A DNA stretch of 44,359 nucleotides from an uncultured Prevotellaceae bacterium (GTDB taxonomy: Bacteria > Bacteroidota > Bacteroidia > Bacteroidales > Bacteroidaceae), in the NCBI GenBank assembly GCA_902776545.1, contig CACYQO010000025.1, positions 1-44,359 of the forward strand. Reading direction: 5' to 3'. The position numbers were made by a program, and so were the translations under genes. Position 1 is the stretch's first letter, and each line of letters starts with the position of its first letter. The notes beneath the pieces were generated by a model. It ran no database searches, was not told the DNA's origin, and was given only the letters and a program-made list of their open reading frames with translations. Of the stretch, positions 14,707 through 22,360 are shown one piece after another.

Positions 14707-16684
14707 GTCTGTCCTCCGTCATGCGTTCCATATACTGCTGTACAATCGCCTTCACCTCTTGCTCCATCTCCTCCTTTAATTTTTTAATTTTTTCATCTTT
14801 TAATTCTTTAATGACGTTCCTCTTCATCAACGAGTCGTTGAGGGCATAGATGGCTTTTGTCTTCTCCCCGTCGAACTGCAGCACATGCCCATGCTTCACA
14901 TACTGATAGATCCCGTTCAGATAGTTCACTGCCCACGTGTCCTCCTTCTCCGTGTTCAGCACATCGATGCCAAACCCGAAATAAGGCTTCGGATAGTTCA
15001 GCATCCCCATCAACGTCGGTAAGATGTCAATCTGCTGTGCAATCTTATCCTGTATCTCCGGCTGTCTTTCCTCATTCCCTGGCTCATAGATAATAATCGG
15101 AGAACAGAACCCGCCCAGGTCTGTCTGATAGTACGCATGGTCGGAGAGGTTCGTATGGTCACTGGTCAGCACGAAGATCGTATTTTTAAACCATGGTTCT
15201 TGACTCACCTTTTCAAAAAAATTCCCGATCGCCATGTCCGTATAGCGGATACACTTATGGATGATAAGTCCTTCCTCGGGATATTGCTGCTGATACTTCT
15301 CCGGGATGGCGTACGGATGATGACTGCTCGCTGTAAACACTGCCGTCATAAACGGTTCTTTCATCTCACTCATCTTCGTGGCATAGTACTGCAGGAAAGG
15401 TTCATCCCAGATGGCCCACATCCCGTCGAAGTCATCATCACCGCCAAATCGTTTGTCGGCATTATAGTCCTCACGACCGTAATACTCTTGGAATCCTGTG
15501 GCTCTGGCAAAGGCCTGGAAACCCATTGATCCCCTTTGCGCACCATGGAAGAACGCCGTCTGATAACCCTCTCCGGCCAACAACGACGCAATGCCACTCA
15601 CCTCATTCATCGAGGCAGGTGTGAGGATAAAAGGCTCCACAAACATCGGGATACTCGACAGAATACTCGGCATCCCGTCAATACTCTTCCGCCCGTTACA
15701 ATAACTATACTTAAACGTGACGCTCTTCTTGATCAGTTCATCCACACATGGCGTATACCCTTGATATTTTCCACCTTCCAGCGTCTCATTCAGCGCCCCG
15801 ATATACTCCCTTCCAAAGCTCTCAACAATCAGCACCACCACGTTCTTCCTCAATTGTCCATTATCCATTGTCCATTGTCCATTATGAATTGGACTATAAA
15901 TCGCCTCTAATTCTTGAGGATTGCTAAAGTACTCCGGCACCACAAACACATTCTTCCCGATTGTCCGATATATCGCAAACGGCGTATTCAGCACCAGCGC
16001 AGCCTCCACCGGCCTATTTACATACTGGTTTGCATTGCTAATCGTAATCGGTCTCACCGCCGTGGTGAATCCTCCTCTGATCCCTGCCACCACAAACGGA
16101 GCCATCGCCGCCAGCACCACCACCTGCGCCGCATACCACCTGAAGACCTGTCTCCAGCCTCCTGTCTCCTGTCTCCTGACTCTTGACTCCTGACTCCTGA
16201 CTCCTGACTCCTTATACAACTTCCAAATCCCATAAACTACGACTCCAAACAACAGTACGAGATACCAGTGGTGAATCATCTCCGTCCCGATGATCCCTCC
16301 TAAGTTCTGTTCATTCTGGAATTCACTAAACACCGTCGTCGTGGTTCTTCGCATGGTGAATCGGAAATATACGCTGTCAGCCAGATTCATCGCCAGTGCC
16401 ACACTGTTGATGATAATATATACCCATTTCGTTGGCTTCTTCCAGGGCAACAACAGCGCCAGCACAATATACGGTATATTTGTCACCAGTATCGCCGCCG
16501 TGTCAAATACCAGTCCTCCTCCGAACATCTCCATCAGATGTCCCCACGTCAGTCCTTGTTCAAAATAACTATAGTTCTTTACCAGGAATACCACCCTCGC
16601 CAGCATATATACGACATACGCCAGTCCCAGGTTCCACACCACTGCCATCCCTGGCTCCAAATATCTGCGTAATCTGTTTGACAT
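14678..16684 (-). CDS. LTA synthase family sulfatase-fold membrane enzyme (copy 1)
   Basis: The 668-residue product has about five membrane helices in residues 1-205 and an external alkaline-phosphatase/sulfatase domain from about 281 (NVVVLIVESFGREYIG). LtaS-type enzymes move phosphoglycerol or phosphoethanolamine from a lipid through a Thr/Ser nucleophile; here NGRKSIDGMPS places Ser334 at that site. Metal-site motifs SSHHPYAIP and LTSDHTNLSDHAYY are present. Gram-negative members modify periplasmic glucans or LPS. The next gene upstream is a second copy, 4 bases away. Four short tandem repeats lie inside: a charged loop at about 159-179, NGQWTMDNGQ at about 268-277, and two near the C-terminus, all outside the catalytic motifs. 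Confidence 0.85.
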   Translation of the reverse strand: MSNRLRRYLEPGMAVVWNLGLAYVVYMLARVVFLVKNYSYFEQGLTWGHLMEMFGGGLVFDTAAILVTNIPYIVLALLLPWKKPTKWVYIIINSVALAMNLADSVYFRFTMRRTTTTVFSEFQNEQNLGGIIGTEMIHHWYLVLLFGVVVYGIWKLYKESGVRSQESRVRRQETGGWRQVFRWYAAQVVVLAAMAPFVVAGIRGGFTTAVRPITISNANQYVNRPVEAALVLNTPFAIYRTIGKNVFVVPEYFSNPQELEAIYSPIHNGQWTMDNGQLRKNVVVLIVESFGREYIGALNETLEGGKYQGYTPCVDELIKKSVTFKYSYCNGRKSIDGMPSILSSIPMFVEPFILTPASMNEVSGIASLLAGEGYQTAFFHGAQRGSMGFQAFARATGFQEYYGREDYNADKRFGGDDDFDGMWAIWDEPFLQYYATKMSEMKEPFMTAVFTASSHHPYAIPEKYQQQYPEEGLIIHKCIRYTDMAIGNFFEKVSQEPWFKNTIFVLTSDHTNLSDHAYYQTDLGGFCSPIIIYEPGNEERQPEIQDKIAQQIDILPTLMGMLNYPKPYFGFGIDVLNTEKEDTWAVNYLNGIYQYVKHGHVLQFDGEKTKAIYALNDSLMKRNVIKELKDEKIKKLKEEMEQEVKAIVQQYMERMTEDRLKVEEVRGR
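14774..14813 (-). repeat. 8-bp tandem repeat inside LTA-synthase-like copy 1
   Basis: Plus strand CTTTAATT/TTTTAATT/TTTTCATC/TTTTAATT/CTTTAATG, five units of 8 bp. On the coding strand it yields the lysine-rich IKELKDEKIKKLKE. Confidence 0.8.
15855..15889 (-). repeat. 7-bp tandem repeat coding NGQWTMDNGQ
   Basis: Plus strand TGTCCAT/TATCCAT/TGTCCAT/TGTCCAT/TATGAAT. It sits in frame just before the start of the sulfatase domain of copy 1. Confidence 0.85.
16149..16211 (-). repeat. Nine-unit 7-bp TGACTCC/TGTCTCC repeat inside LTA-synthase-like copy 1
   Basis: Nine 7-bp units (63 bp, 21 codons) in frame between two membrane helices, coding a loop with VRSQESRVRRQETGGW. It is the reverse complement of the GGAGTCA family at 5723, 11301 and 13927 and the longest run in the window. 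Confidence 0.9.
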
Positions 16685-16688
16685 TCTT

Positions 16689-18596
16689 TTAATTCGTGAA
16701 ATTCGTTGTCCCTAAGTTTTTTAGATCCTCTGCTGCCATCTGGAGAATCGCCTTCCCTGTCCTTGCCATTCTTTCTGCCTCCTTCGACGTACTGACGGTC
16801 AGCTTGTCTGCCGTCAGGTCATACAACATAAACCCAGTACTGTCCGTCATCGACACCCCGTTATTAAACATATGTATCGCAAACGGATAGCGATAGCTCT
16901 CACTTGTCACATCCCGACTGAAAACGAAATCCTTGTGACTGATTCCCATCTGTCCCAAAAGCGTGGCCGCAAAGTCACTCTGGTTACAGATCATATCCAG
17001 CTTCCTGGGACCCTTGACAGCACCACCTGTCCAGATCATCGGAATCTTGTTCCGGTCAGGATGTTGCTCGTTATACTCCTCGAAGTCGCTGCTATGATCG
17101 GGCATAAACACAATCAACAGGTTGTCCCATTGCGCTGACTGTTTCATCTCTTTCAGGAACCGCCCGATACATTGGTCTACATACCAGAACCCGTTATACT
17201 GCGGCACCTCATATTTATTCTCAGGCACATCCCACGGCTCATGACTGCTCAGCGTCGAATACCCTATCAGGAATCGTTCTTCACATTTCTCATTCCTCCT
17301 TCCTCCTTCCTCATTCCTCGAATCTATCATCTTACTTAAGGTGGAAAATGTAATATCATCCCTCACGCCCCATTTCGACGTGTTCTGCTCTGCCTCCGTA
17401 TAGTCCTGTTTCCAATGCAGCTTCTCAAATCCTGTACTGATGAGATACCCCTTCATCTTCGTGAAGTTGATATCCCCGCCATACAGATACTCCGTATGAT
17501 ACCCCTCCTGTTGAAGGCTTCTGGCAATACTCGGCAGATGACTTACTTTGTTCGACATTTTCATCACCGACATCGTGGGGAAGGAGAGATAACCGCTCAA
17601 AGCACAAACAGTCCCTCGGTCTGTACGATAGCTGTTGCCATAGCAGTTCGTGAACTCCACACCCTCCTGAGCTGCCTTCCTAAGGTTTGGCATCACTTTC
17701 AGGAACATGTTCCCACAACTCTCCAACAGGATTACCACCACGTTCGGACGCTGTGTCTTCAACAATGTATCTCCGGCCACGGTCTCACTGTCATACAACC
17801 CTTTCGTCAGTAGTTCCAGTTCCCCTGCATCATAGAAGTCATACACCACATTGTCACTCGACGTACTCTCTAATGAGGCAAAGAAACTGAACACTGGGTT
17901 TACCGCCGAATGGTTCAAGAACTGATTCTGTGAGAAATACACCTGTCCGACATTCGTCGTCGATTCATCTAGTCCTCCCCTGATCCCAATCACCATAAGC
18001 GGAATACAGAATATGTAGAATATCGTGCTCCTCGCCTTCCCCGCCACAGAGTAATCTCGTCCCCCCGTACTTCCGTCCCCCCGTACCTCTGGCTTTCGGT
18101 ATTCTCCTTCCGCATTCCACCTTCCACATTCCACGAAATGATACAGCCTATATAATAAGTACGCTCCCGCCATGACCACCACGAACCTCACTGCCAGATA
18201 TCCCCCTGACACACTTGCCTTCGCCTCTGCCGGCGTCGCTAAATACTGCAGGCAGCTCGCATCTAACTTAAATCCCCAAAACGGATACAAACTCGTATCC
18301 GCTGTAAATGCCAGCACCATTGCAATCGCAATCACCCCATAATATATCTTCATCATCGTCTCCAGTGCCTTCGATGGCCACCACACACTCACCATCGTTA
18401 CCAAAAACGGTACCGACAAAACATACAACCCTGTCGACAGATCCAGTCCCATTCCATGCCTTACTACATCCCACACATCTCCTATGCCAAACGGGTGTCC
18501 TTCCTTGTTCGCCACCATGAACACCACCTTCGCTATCACAAATACGCAAATTGTGATAACGTACACCTTCACCAAATATATCAACCTCTCTCTCAT
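16689..18596 (-). CDS. LTA synthase family sulfatase-fold membrane enzyme (copy 2)
   Basis: The 635-residue product has N-terminal membrane helices (VYVITICVFVIAKVVFMV; TGLYVLSVPFLVTMVSVWW; YYGVIAIAMVLAFTA; AVRFVVVMAGAYLLYRLY; IFYIFCIPLMVIGIRGG) and a sulfatase domain from about residue 285 (NVVVILLESCGNMFL). The likely nucleophile is Thr325 in NSYRTDRGTVCALSGY. SSHEPWDVP and MPDHSSDF supply metal ligands. It starts immediately after the ABC exporter stop (no gap). It differs clearly from copy 1, so the pair may transfer different groups or act in sequence. Repeat-derived inserts lie at about residues 157-186, in a loop with RNEEGGRRNEK, and at the extreme C-terminus (TTNFTN). Confidence 0.85.
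   Translation of the reverse strand: MRERLIYLVKVYVITICVFVIAKVVFMVANKEGHPFGIGDVWDVVRHGMGLDLSTGLYVLSVPFLVTMVSVWWPSKALETMMKIYYGVIAIAMVLAFTADTSLYPFWGFKLDASCLQYLATPAEAKASVSGGYLAVRFVVVMAGAYLLYRLYHFVECGRWNAEGEYRKPEVRGDGSTGGRDYSVAGKARSTIFYIFCIPLMVIGIRGGLDESTTNVGQVYFSQNQFLNHSAVNPVFSFFASLESTSSDNVVYDFYDAGELELLTKGLYDSETVAGDTLLKTQRPNVVVILLESCGNMFLKVMPNLRKAAQEGVEFTNCYGNSYRTDRGTVCALSGYLSFPTMSVMKMSNKVSHLPSIARSLQQEGYHTEYLYGGDINFTKMKGYLISTGFEKLHWKQDYTEAEQNTSKWGVRDDITFSTLSKMIDSRNEEGGRRNEKCEERFLIGYSTLSSHEPWDVPENKYEVPQYNGFWYVDQCIGRFLKEMKQSAQWDNLLIVFMPDHSSDFEEYNEQHPDRNKIPMIWTGGAVKGPRKLDMICNQSDFAATLLGQMGISHKDFVFSRDVTSESYRYPFAIHMFNNGVSMTDSTGFMLYDLTADKLTVSTSKEAERMARTGKAILQMAAEDLKNLGTTNFTN
16691..16708 (-). repeat. 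9-bp AATTCGTGA/AATTCGTTG repeat at the 3' end of LTA-synthase-like copy 2
   Basis: Two 9-bp units coding TTNFTN of the C-terminus. The same 9-bp family occurs at 20456, 21633 and as a single unit at 34101. Confidence 0.75.
17291..17325 (-). repeat. 7-bp tandem repeat inside LTA-synthase-like copy 2
   Basis: Plus strand CATTCCT/CCTTCCT/CCTTCCT/CATTCCT/CGAATCT, five units in frame, coding SRNEEGGRRNE. Nearly the same peptide (SRNEEGGTKNE) arises from a repeat in rseP at 25637. Confidence 0.85.
18058..18133 (-). repeat. Compound tandem repeat inside LTA-synthase-like copy 2
   Basis: CGTCCCCCCGTAC occurs twice, 16 bp apart (18058 and 18074), followed by CATTCCA/CCTTCCA/CATTCCA (18113-18133, period 7). 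The block encodes a hydrophilic loop between two membrane helices of copy 2. Confidence 0.7.
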
Positions 18597-20450
18597 TTAT
18601 TTCTGCATTTCGTGCAGTTTTTTATAGTACCCGTCCTTTGCCAACAGCTCTTCATGACTTCCCCGTTCCACGATCTCCCCCTCATGCAGTACCAATATCT
18701 CGTCCGCATGCTTAATCGTGCTCAGCCTGTGTGCAATTGCCACTGTTGTCCTCGTCTTCATGAGCCTCTCCAGGGCATCCTGCACCAGCCTCTCACTCTC
18801 CGTGTCCAATGCCGACGTCGCCTCGTCCAGTATCAATATCGGTGGGTTCTTCAGTATCGCCCTCGCTATACTCACTCTCTGTCTCTGTCCGCCGCTCAGT
18901 CTGCCACCCCGGTCTCCGATATTCGTATCAAATCCCTGTTCACTCTGCATGATAAACTCATACGCATTCGCAATCTTCGCAGCTTCCTCAATCTGTTCCT
19001 GTGTGGCATGCTCAACACCAAAGGCTATATTATTCTTGAACGAATCATTAAACAGTATCGCCTCCTGATTCACATTGCCTATCAACTGCCTCAGGTCATG
19101 AATCCCCAGATCCTTCACGTTAATTCCGTCTATCAGCACCTCTCCCTCCAGCACATCATAATACCTCGGTATAAGATCCACCAGTGTCGATTTCCCAGAT
19201 CCGCTCTGTCCCACTATCGCTACCGTCTTTCCCTTCGGTATGATGAGGTTTATGTCCTTTAAGACATACTTCATATCTGTGTGATCTGCGCAATCTGTGG
19301 GACAGTAAGCAAAGCTTACATGTTTAAATTCGATCTGGTGTTCGAAACTCTCTATATGTCTCGGATTGTCCGCTTCTTTAATCGTATTTTCTGCCATCAG
19401 TATCTTGTCAATCCTCTCCATCGACGCCAGTCCCTTGGGAATACTGTACCCTGCTTTCGAAAAGTCCTTCAGCGGGTTGATGATTGAATACAACATCACC
19501 ATATAATAAATGAAGATTGGTCCCGACAATGTGTGGTTGTTCAGTACCAGTACCCCACCGAACCATAGCACTATGACAATCAGTATCGTGCCCAAAAATT
19601 CTGACATCGGGTGAGCCAGTACCTGCCTGCTCAACACCCGCATGAGGTTTGTACGATAGGCAGAATTCACGGTGTCAAACCGCTTGTTCATCTTCTCCTC
19701 AGCTATAAACGCCTTAATGATTCTCAGACCGCCTAATGTCTCTTCCACCTGACTCATTGTGTCGCTCCACAGCGCCTGAGCCTTGATTGACTGCGCCTTC
19801 AGTTTTCGGCCTACCCAACCCATAAACCAGCCCATGATGGGTACGATGGTCAAGGTGAATAACGTCAACTCCCATGAGATAAATAATAATGCTGCAAAAT
19901 AGCTGACAATCAGAATAGGATTTTTAAACAACATCTCAAGACTTGCCATGATGGAGTGTTCCACCTCATCCACGTCACCACTCATCCTCGCAATGATGTC
20001 ACCCTTCCGCTCCTCAGAAAAGAAGCCCAACGGCAGCGACGTGATTTTTTGGTAAATCTGGTTGCGCATATCCCTTACCACACCTGTCCGAATAGGCAGC
20101 ACAGATACCGCAGCCAGGAAATACGCCCCGGTCTTCAGGGCCGTCATCACCGCCAGGAACACCCCGATCAACAATAGAGTCGTTGTCTGTCCCCACTTCG
20201 CAATCAGGCTGTTCACGTAGTAGTTCATGTTGTTCATCAGCACCTCCTGAGCATTCCCCCAGTCCCATGCCATCACGCTCGTCGCCGTCTCGGCATCACT
20301 GGTCTGGAACAATATCTGCAGGATTGGTATCAGCGCCGCAAACGAAAATATATTCAATATGGCCGACAGCACATTAAACCCCACGCTCATCACCAAGTAT
20401 CTCCTATACTTCGGCACAAACCTCCTCAATACACTCAAAAACTCCTTCAT
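18597..20450 (-). CDS. ABC exporter, MsbA-like (fused permease and ATPase)
   Basis: The 617-residue half-transporter has six membrane helices in about residues 1-320 and a nucleotide-binding domain with A-loop Tyr (VSFAY), Walker A GQSGSGKST, signature LSGGQRQR and Walker B ILILDEATSALD. The ABCB/MsbA type with LSGGQRQRVSIARA exports lipids such as lipid A-core or other amphiphiles. It lies 21 bases after miaB and abuts two LTA-synthase-like genes, so export of a lipid-linked surface component is the best guess. An exact 27-bp, three-unit repeat (19275-19301) adds PTDCADHTD just after the A-loop, at the usual turn between the first two strands. Confidence 0.88.
   Translation of the reverse strand: MKEFLSVLRRFVPKYRRYLVMSVGFNVLSAILNIFSFAALIPILQILFQTSDAETATSVMAWDWGNAQEVLMNNMNYYVNSLIAKWGQTTTLLLIGVFLAVMTALKTGAYFLAAVSVLPIRTGVVRDMRNQIYQKITSLPLGFFSEERKGDIIARMSGDVDEVEHSIMASLEMLFKNPILIVSYFAALLFISWELTLFTLTIVPIMGWFMGWVGRKLKAQSIKAQALWSDTMSQVEETLGGLRIIKAFIAEEKMNKRFDTVNSAYRTNLMRVLSRQVLAHPMSEFLGTILIVIVLWFGGVLVLNNHTLSGPIFIYYMVMLYSIINPLKDFSKAGYSIPKGLASMERIDKILMAENTIKEADNPRHIESFEHQIEFKHVSFAYCPTDCADHTDMKYVLKDINLIIPKGKTVAIVGQSGSGKSTLVDLIPRYYDVLEGEVLIDGINVKDLGIHDLRQLIGNVNQEAILFNDSFKNNIAFGVEHATQEQIEEAAKIANAYEFIMQSEQGFDTNIGDRGGRLSGGQRQRVSIARAILKNPPILILDEATSALDTESERLVQDALERLMKTRTTVAIAHRLSTIKHADEILVLHEGEIVERGSHEELLAKDGYYKKLHEMQK
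19275..19301 (-). repeat. 9-bp tandem repeat inserted in the ATPase domain
   Basis: Plus strand ATCTGTGTG/ATCTGCGCA/ATCTGTGGG: exactly three 9-bp units (27 bp) in frame, adding nine residues (PTDCADHTD). Confidence 0.85.
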
Positions 20451-20455
20451 CTCCC

Positions 20456-20482
20456 AATTCGTGTAATTCGTTTAATTCGTTG
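20456..20482 (-). repeat. 9-bp AATTCGTnn repeat between miaB and the ABC exporter
   Basis: AATTCGTGT/AATTCGTTT/AATTCGTTG, three 9-bp units spanning the miaB stop codon and the intergenic gap. Confidence 0.85.
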
Positions 20483-21866
20483 TCTCTCCTAAAAGCGTAG
20501 CACTCGTGCTACCTATTATTTTGACCATTACTTTCTCCCCAATATGGTGGTCCCCTTTCGGAAACACCACCATCTTGTTCTGTTCCGTCCTTCCGCAGAG
20601 CTGCTCCCTAGATCTCTTTGAGAACCCTTCTACTAGCACCTCAAACACTTTTCCCTCGTCCATTTTGTTTCTCTCCGCAGAAATCTCCGTCTGCAGTGCA
20701 ATCAGTTCATTCAGTCTCCTGATCTTCACCTCCTCAGCCACATCGTCCGGCAGGTGCTTCGACGCATATGTCCCCGGCCTCTCCGAGTACTTAAACATAA
20801 ACGCCGAGTCATACCCCACCTCCCGCATCAATTGTAAACTCATTTGGTGGTCTTCCTCTGTCTCCGAATGGTACCCCACAAAGATATCCGTAGACAACCC
20901 ACAGTCCGGCACAATCTTCCTGATCGCCGCCACCCTGTCTAAGTACCACTCCCTCGTATACTTCCTGTTCATCAGTCCCAGTATCCTGTCGCTCCCGCTC
21001 TGCACTGGCAGATGAATATGTTTACAAACATTCGGCACCTCCGCAATCACCCTCAGCGTCTCATCACTCATATCCTTAGGATGACTCGTTGTAAACCTCA
21101 CTCTCATCTCTCCCGCCTCTTCTGCTACCATCCTCAACAACTTGGCAAAATTGAGGGGTGGGTGGGGAAAGTACGAATTCACGTTCTGTCCTAACAACGT
21201 AATCTCTTTGTACCCCTTTTCTCTCAGATCTCTCACCTCTCTGAGTATACTCTCCACGTCTCTGCTCCTCTCTCTCCCTCTCGTGTAAGGTACGATACAA
21301 TAATGACAAAAATTATTGCACCCCCTCATGATACTCACGAACCCTCCGATCTTATGTCCCAGTCCAATCCTCTGTGGCACCACGTCCCTGTACGTCTCCG
21401 ACGTCGACAACTCGATGTTTATCGCCTTATGTCCCAGTTCTGCCTGTGCCACCAAGTCCGGCAGGCTCAGATACGCGTCCGGTCCCGCCACCAAATCACA
21501 ATGCCACTTCTCCATCAATTCTTCCTTCACCCTCTCGGCCATACATCCCAGCAGGCCAATGATCAACGGATTCGAGGTAATCCCTTTCCCCTCCTGAGTA
21601 GGAGGGGCAGGGGTGGTCTGATCCGCCTTGTCAATCCGTTTAATTCGTGAGATACGTTGTTTTTTGATATTATTCAGCGCCGTAAGGCGGTGATAAATCT
21701 TCTGTTCTGCATTGTCCCTCACACTACACGTGTTCAAGAACACGGCGTCAGCCTCTTCCAGCCTCTCCGTTGTTTCATACCCGGCCATTTGCATCACGCT
21801 GGCCACTACCTCCGAGTCTGCCACATTCATCTGGCAGCCGTATGTTTCTATATATAGTTTTTTCAT
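20472..21866 (-). CDS. miaB: tRNA-2-methylthio-N6-dimethylallyladenosine synthase MiaB
   Basis: Starting at MKKLYIETYGCQMNVADSEV the protein has 464 residues. The N-terminal MTTase domain has the three cluster cysteines (YGCQMN, NTCSVRDNAEQ, LGCMAE), the radical SAM motif is MRGCNNFCHYC, and a TRAM domain follows at the C-terminus. MiaB methylthiolates i6A37 of tRNAs. The extension to 21935 crosses the promoter and is dropped. Between NNIKK and NPLIIGLLGCMAE lies an extra segment of about 26 residues coded by a palindromic element plus a 9-bp repeat (21588-21659), absent from typical MiaB. It is the first gene of a minus-strand unit. Confidence 0.95.
   Translation of the reverse strand: MKKLYIETYGCQMNVADSEVVASVMQMAGYETTERLEEADAVFLNTCSVRDNAEQKIYHRLTALNNIKKQRISRIKRIDKADQTTPAPPTQEGKGITSNPLIIGLLGCMAERVKEELMEKWHCDLVAGPDAYLSLPDLVAQAELGHKAINIELSTSETYRDVVPQRIGLGHKIGGFVSIMRGCNNFCHYCIVPYTRGRERSRDVESILREVRDLREKGYKEITLLGQNVNSYFPHPPLNFAKLLRMVAEEAGEMRVRFTTSHPKDMSDETLRVIAEVPNVCKHIHLPVQSGSDRILGLMNRKYTREWYLDRVAAIRKIVPDCGLSTDIFVGYHSETEEDHQMSLQLMREVGYDSAFMFKYSERPGTYASKHLPDDVAEEVKIRRLNELIALQTEISAERNKMDEGKVFEVLVEGFSKRSREQLCGRTEQNKMVVFPKGDHHIGEKVMVKIIGSTSATLLGETTN
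21588..21659 (-). repeat. Palindromic element plus 9-bp repeat inserted in miaB
   Basis: A hairpin CCCCTCC-TGAGTA-GGAGGGG (21588-21607) with tail CAGGGGTGGTCTGA is followed by AATCCGTTT/AATTCGTGA/GATACGTTG (21633-21659). The hairpin part matches, at about 25 of 34 aligned bases, the reverse complement of the intergenic element at 29778-29811. The whole is in frame inside miaB. Confidence 0.8.
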
Positions 21867-21874
21867 TTCGGCGG

Positions 21875-21882
21875 CGAAATTA
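21875..21882 (-). promoter_or_regulatory. Probable promoter of the miaB unit
   Basis: TAATTTCG (one mismatch to TAnnTTTG) lies 9 bases before the miaB ATG. A TTTTG at 21902-21906 stands 19 bases upstream, where a -33 box belongs. Confidence 0.45.
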
Positions 21883-21969
21883 CAAAAAAACAATGAATAA
21901 ACAAAACTTTTTCCAAATAAATTCAAAAGTGTCAACTTATTCAGTATACGTCAAATATATTAAATTTTG

Positions 21970-22001
21970 TTTGGAAGTTTGAAAGAATTGTTGTACCTTT
22001 G
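21970..22001 (+). promoter_or_regulatory. Promoter of the small unknown gene, wecA, dxr and rseP
   Basis: TACCTTTG at 21994-22001 with TTTG at 21970-21973, 20 bases apart: a full match to the Bacteroidetes -33/-7 pattern. The ATG of the first gene follows at 22031. Confidence 0.7.
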
Positions 22002-22030
22002 CAGGCGAATTGCAATGGAAGTATCGTGAT

Positions 22031-22360
22031 ATGGATATAGAATTGGTGAAGCAGCTGGAGGCTGCAAATGATGGACAGACCATCAATTTGTTCTTTGATG
22101 ATATAGTGGGCGTGTATCTGGCCTTCGGGTTGTCGGCTTACTATACGACGATGGTGGTGACGCCTTACGTGACGTTTTCGAGCGCACTGCAGATGCCCGT
22201 GGCTCTGCTGAGAAAGGGACACGTCAACTCGCTGCGGCAGACAACGAAGAAAATGGAGCACATGCCCCAGTCGTACTATCGCTTCTGTTTGCGACAGAAG
22301 GTGGGGAGCGCCGGCTTTGATAGATGGTTGTCACTGATGTTGGAAAAGACAAAGTTATGA
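22031..22360 (+). CDS. Small protein of unknown function
   Basis: The product has 109 residues (MDIELVKQLEAANDGQTINL...). I do not recognise a family. It has no signal peptide; the middle stretch VVTPYVTFSSALQMPVALL is mildly hydrophobic and the C-terminus is basic. It starts the operon right after a strong promoter, and its stop overlaps the start of the WecA-like gene (ATGA), so translation is coupled and a role alongside that enzyme is possible. The start ATG at 22031 is the first in-frame ATG; a TTG at 22010 is less likely. Confidence 0.6.
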   Translation: MDIELVKQLEAANDGQTINLFFDDIVGVYLAFGLSAYYTTMVVTPYVTFSSALQMPVALLRKGHVNSLRQTTKKMEHMPQSYYRFCLRQKVGSAGFDRWLSLMLEKTKL

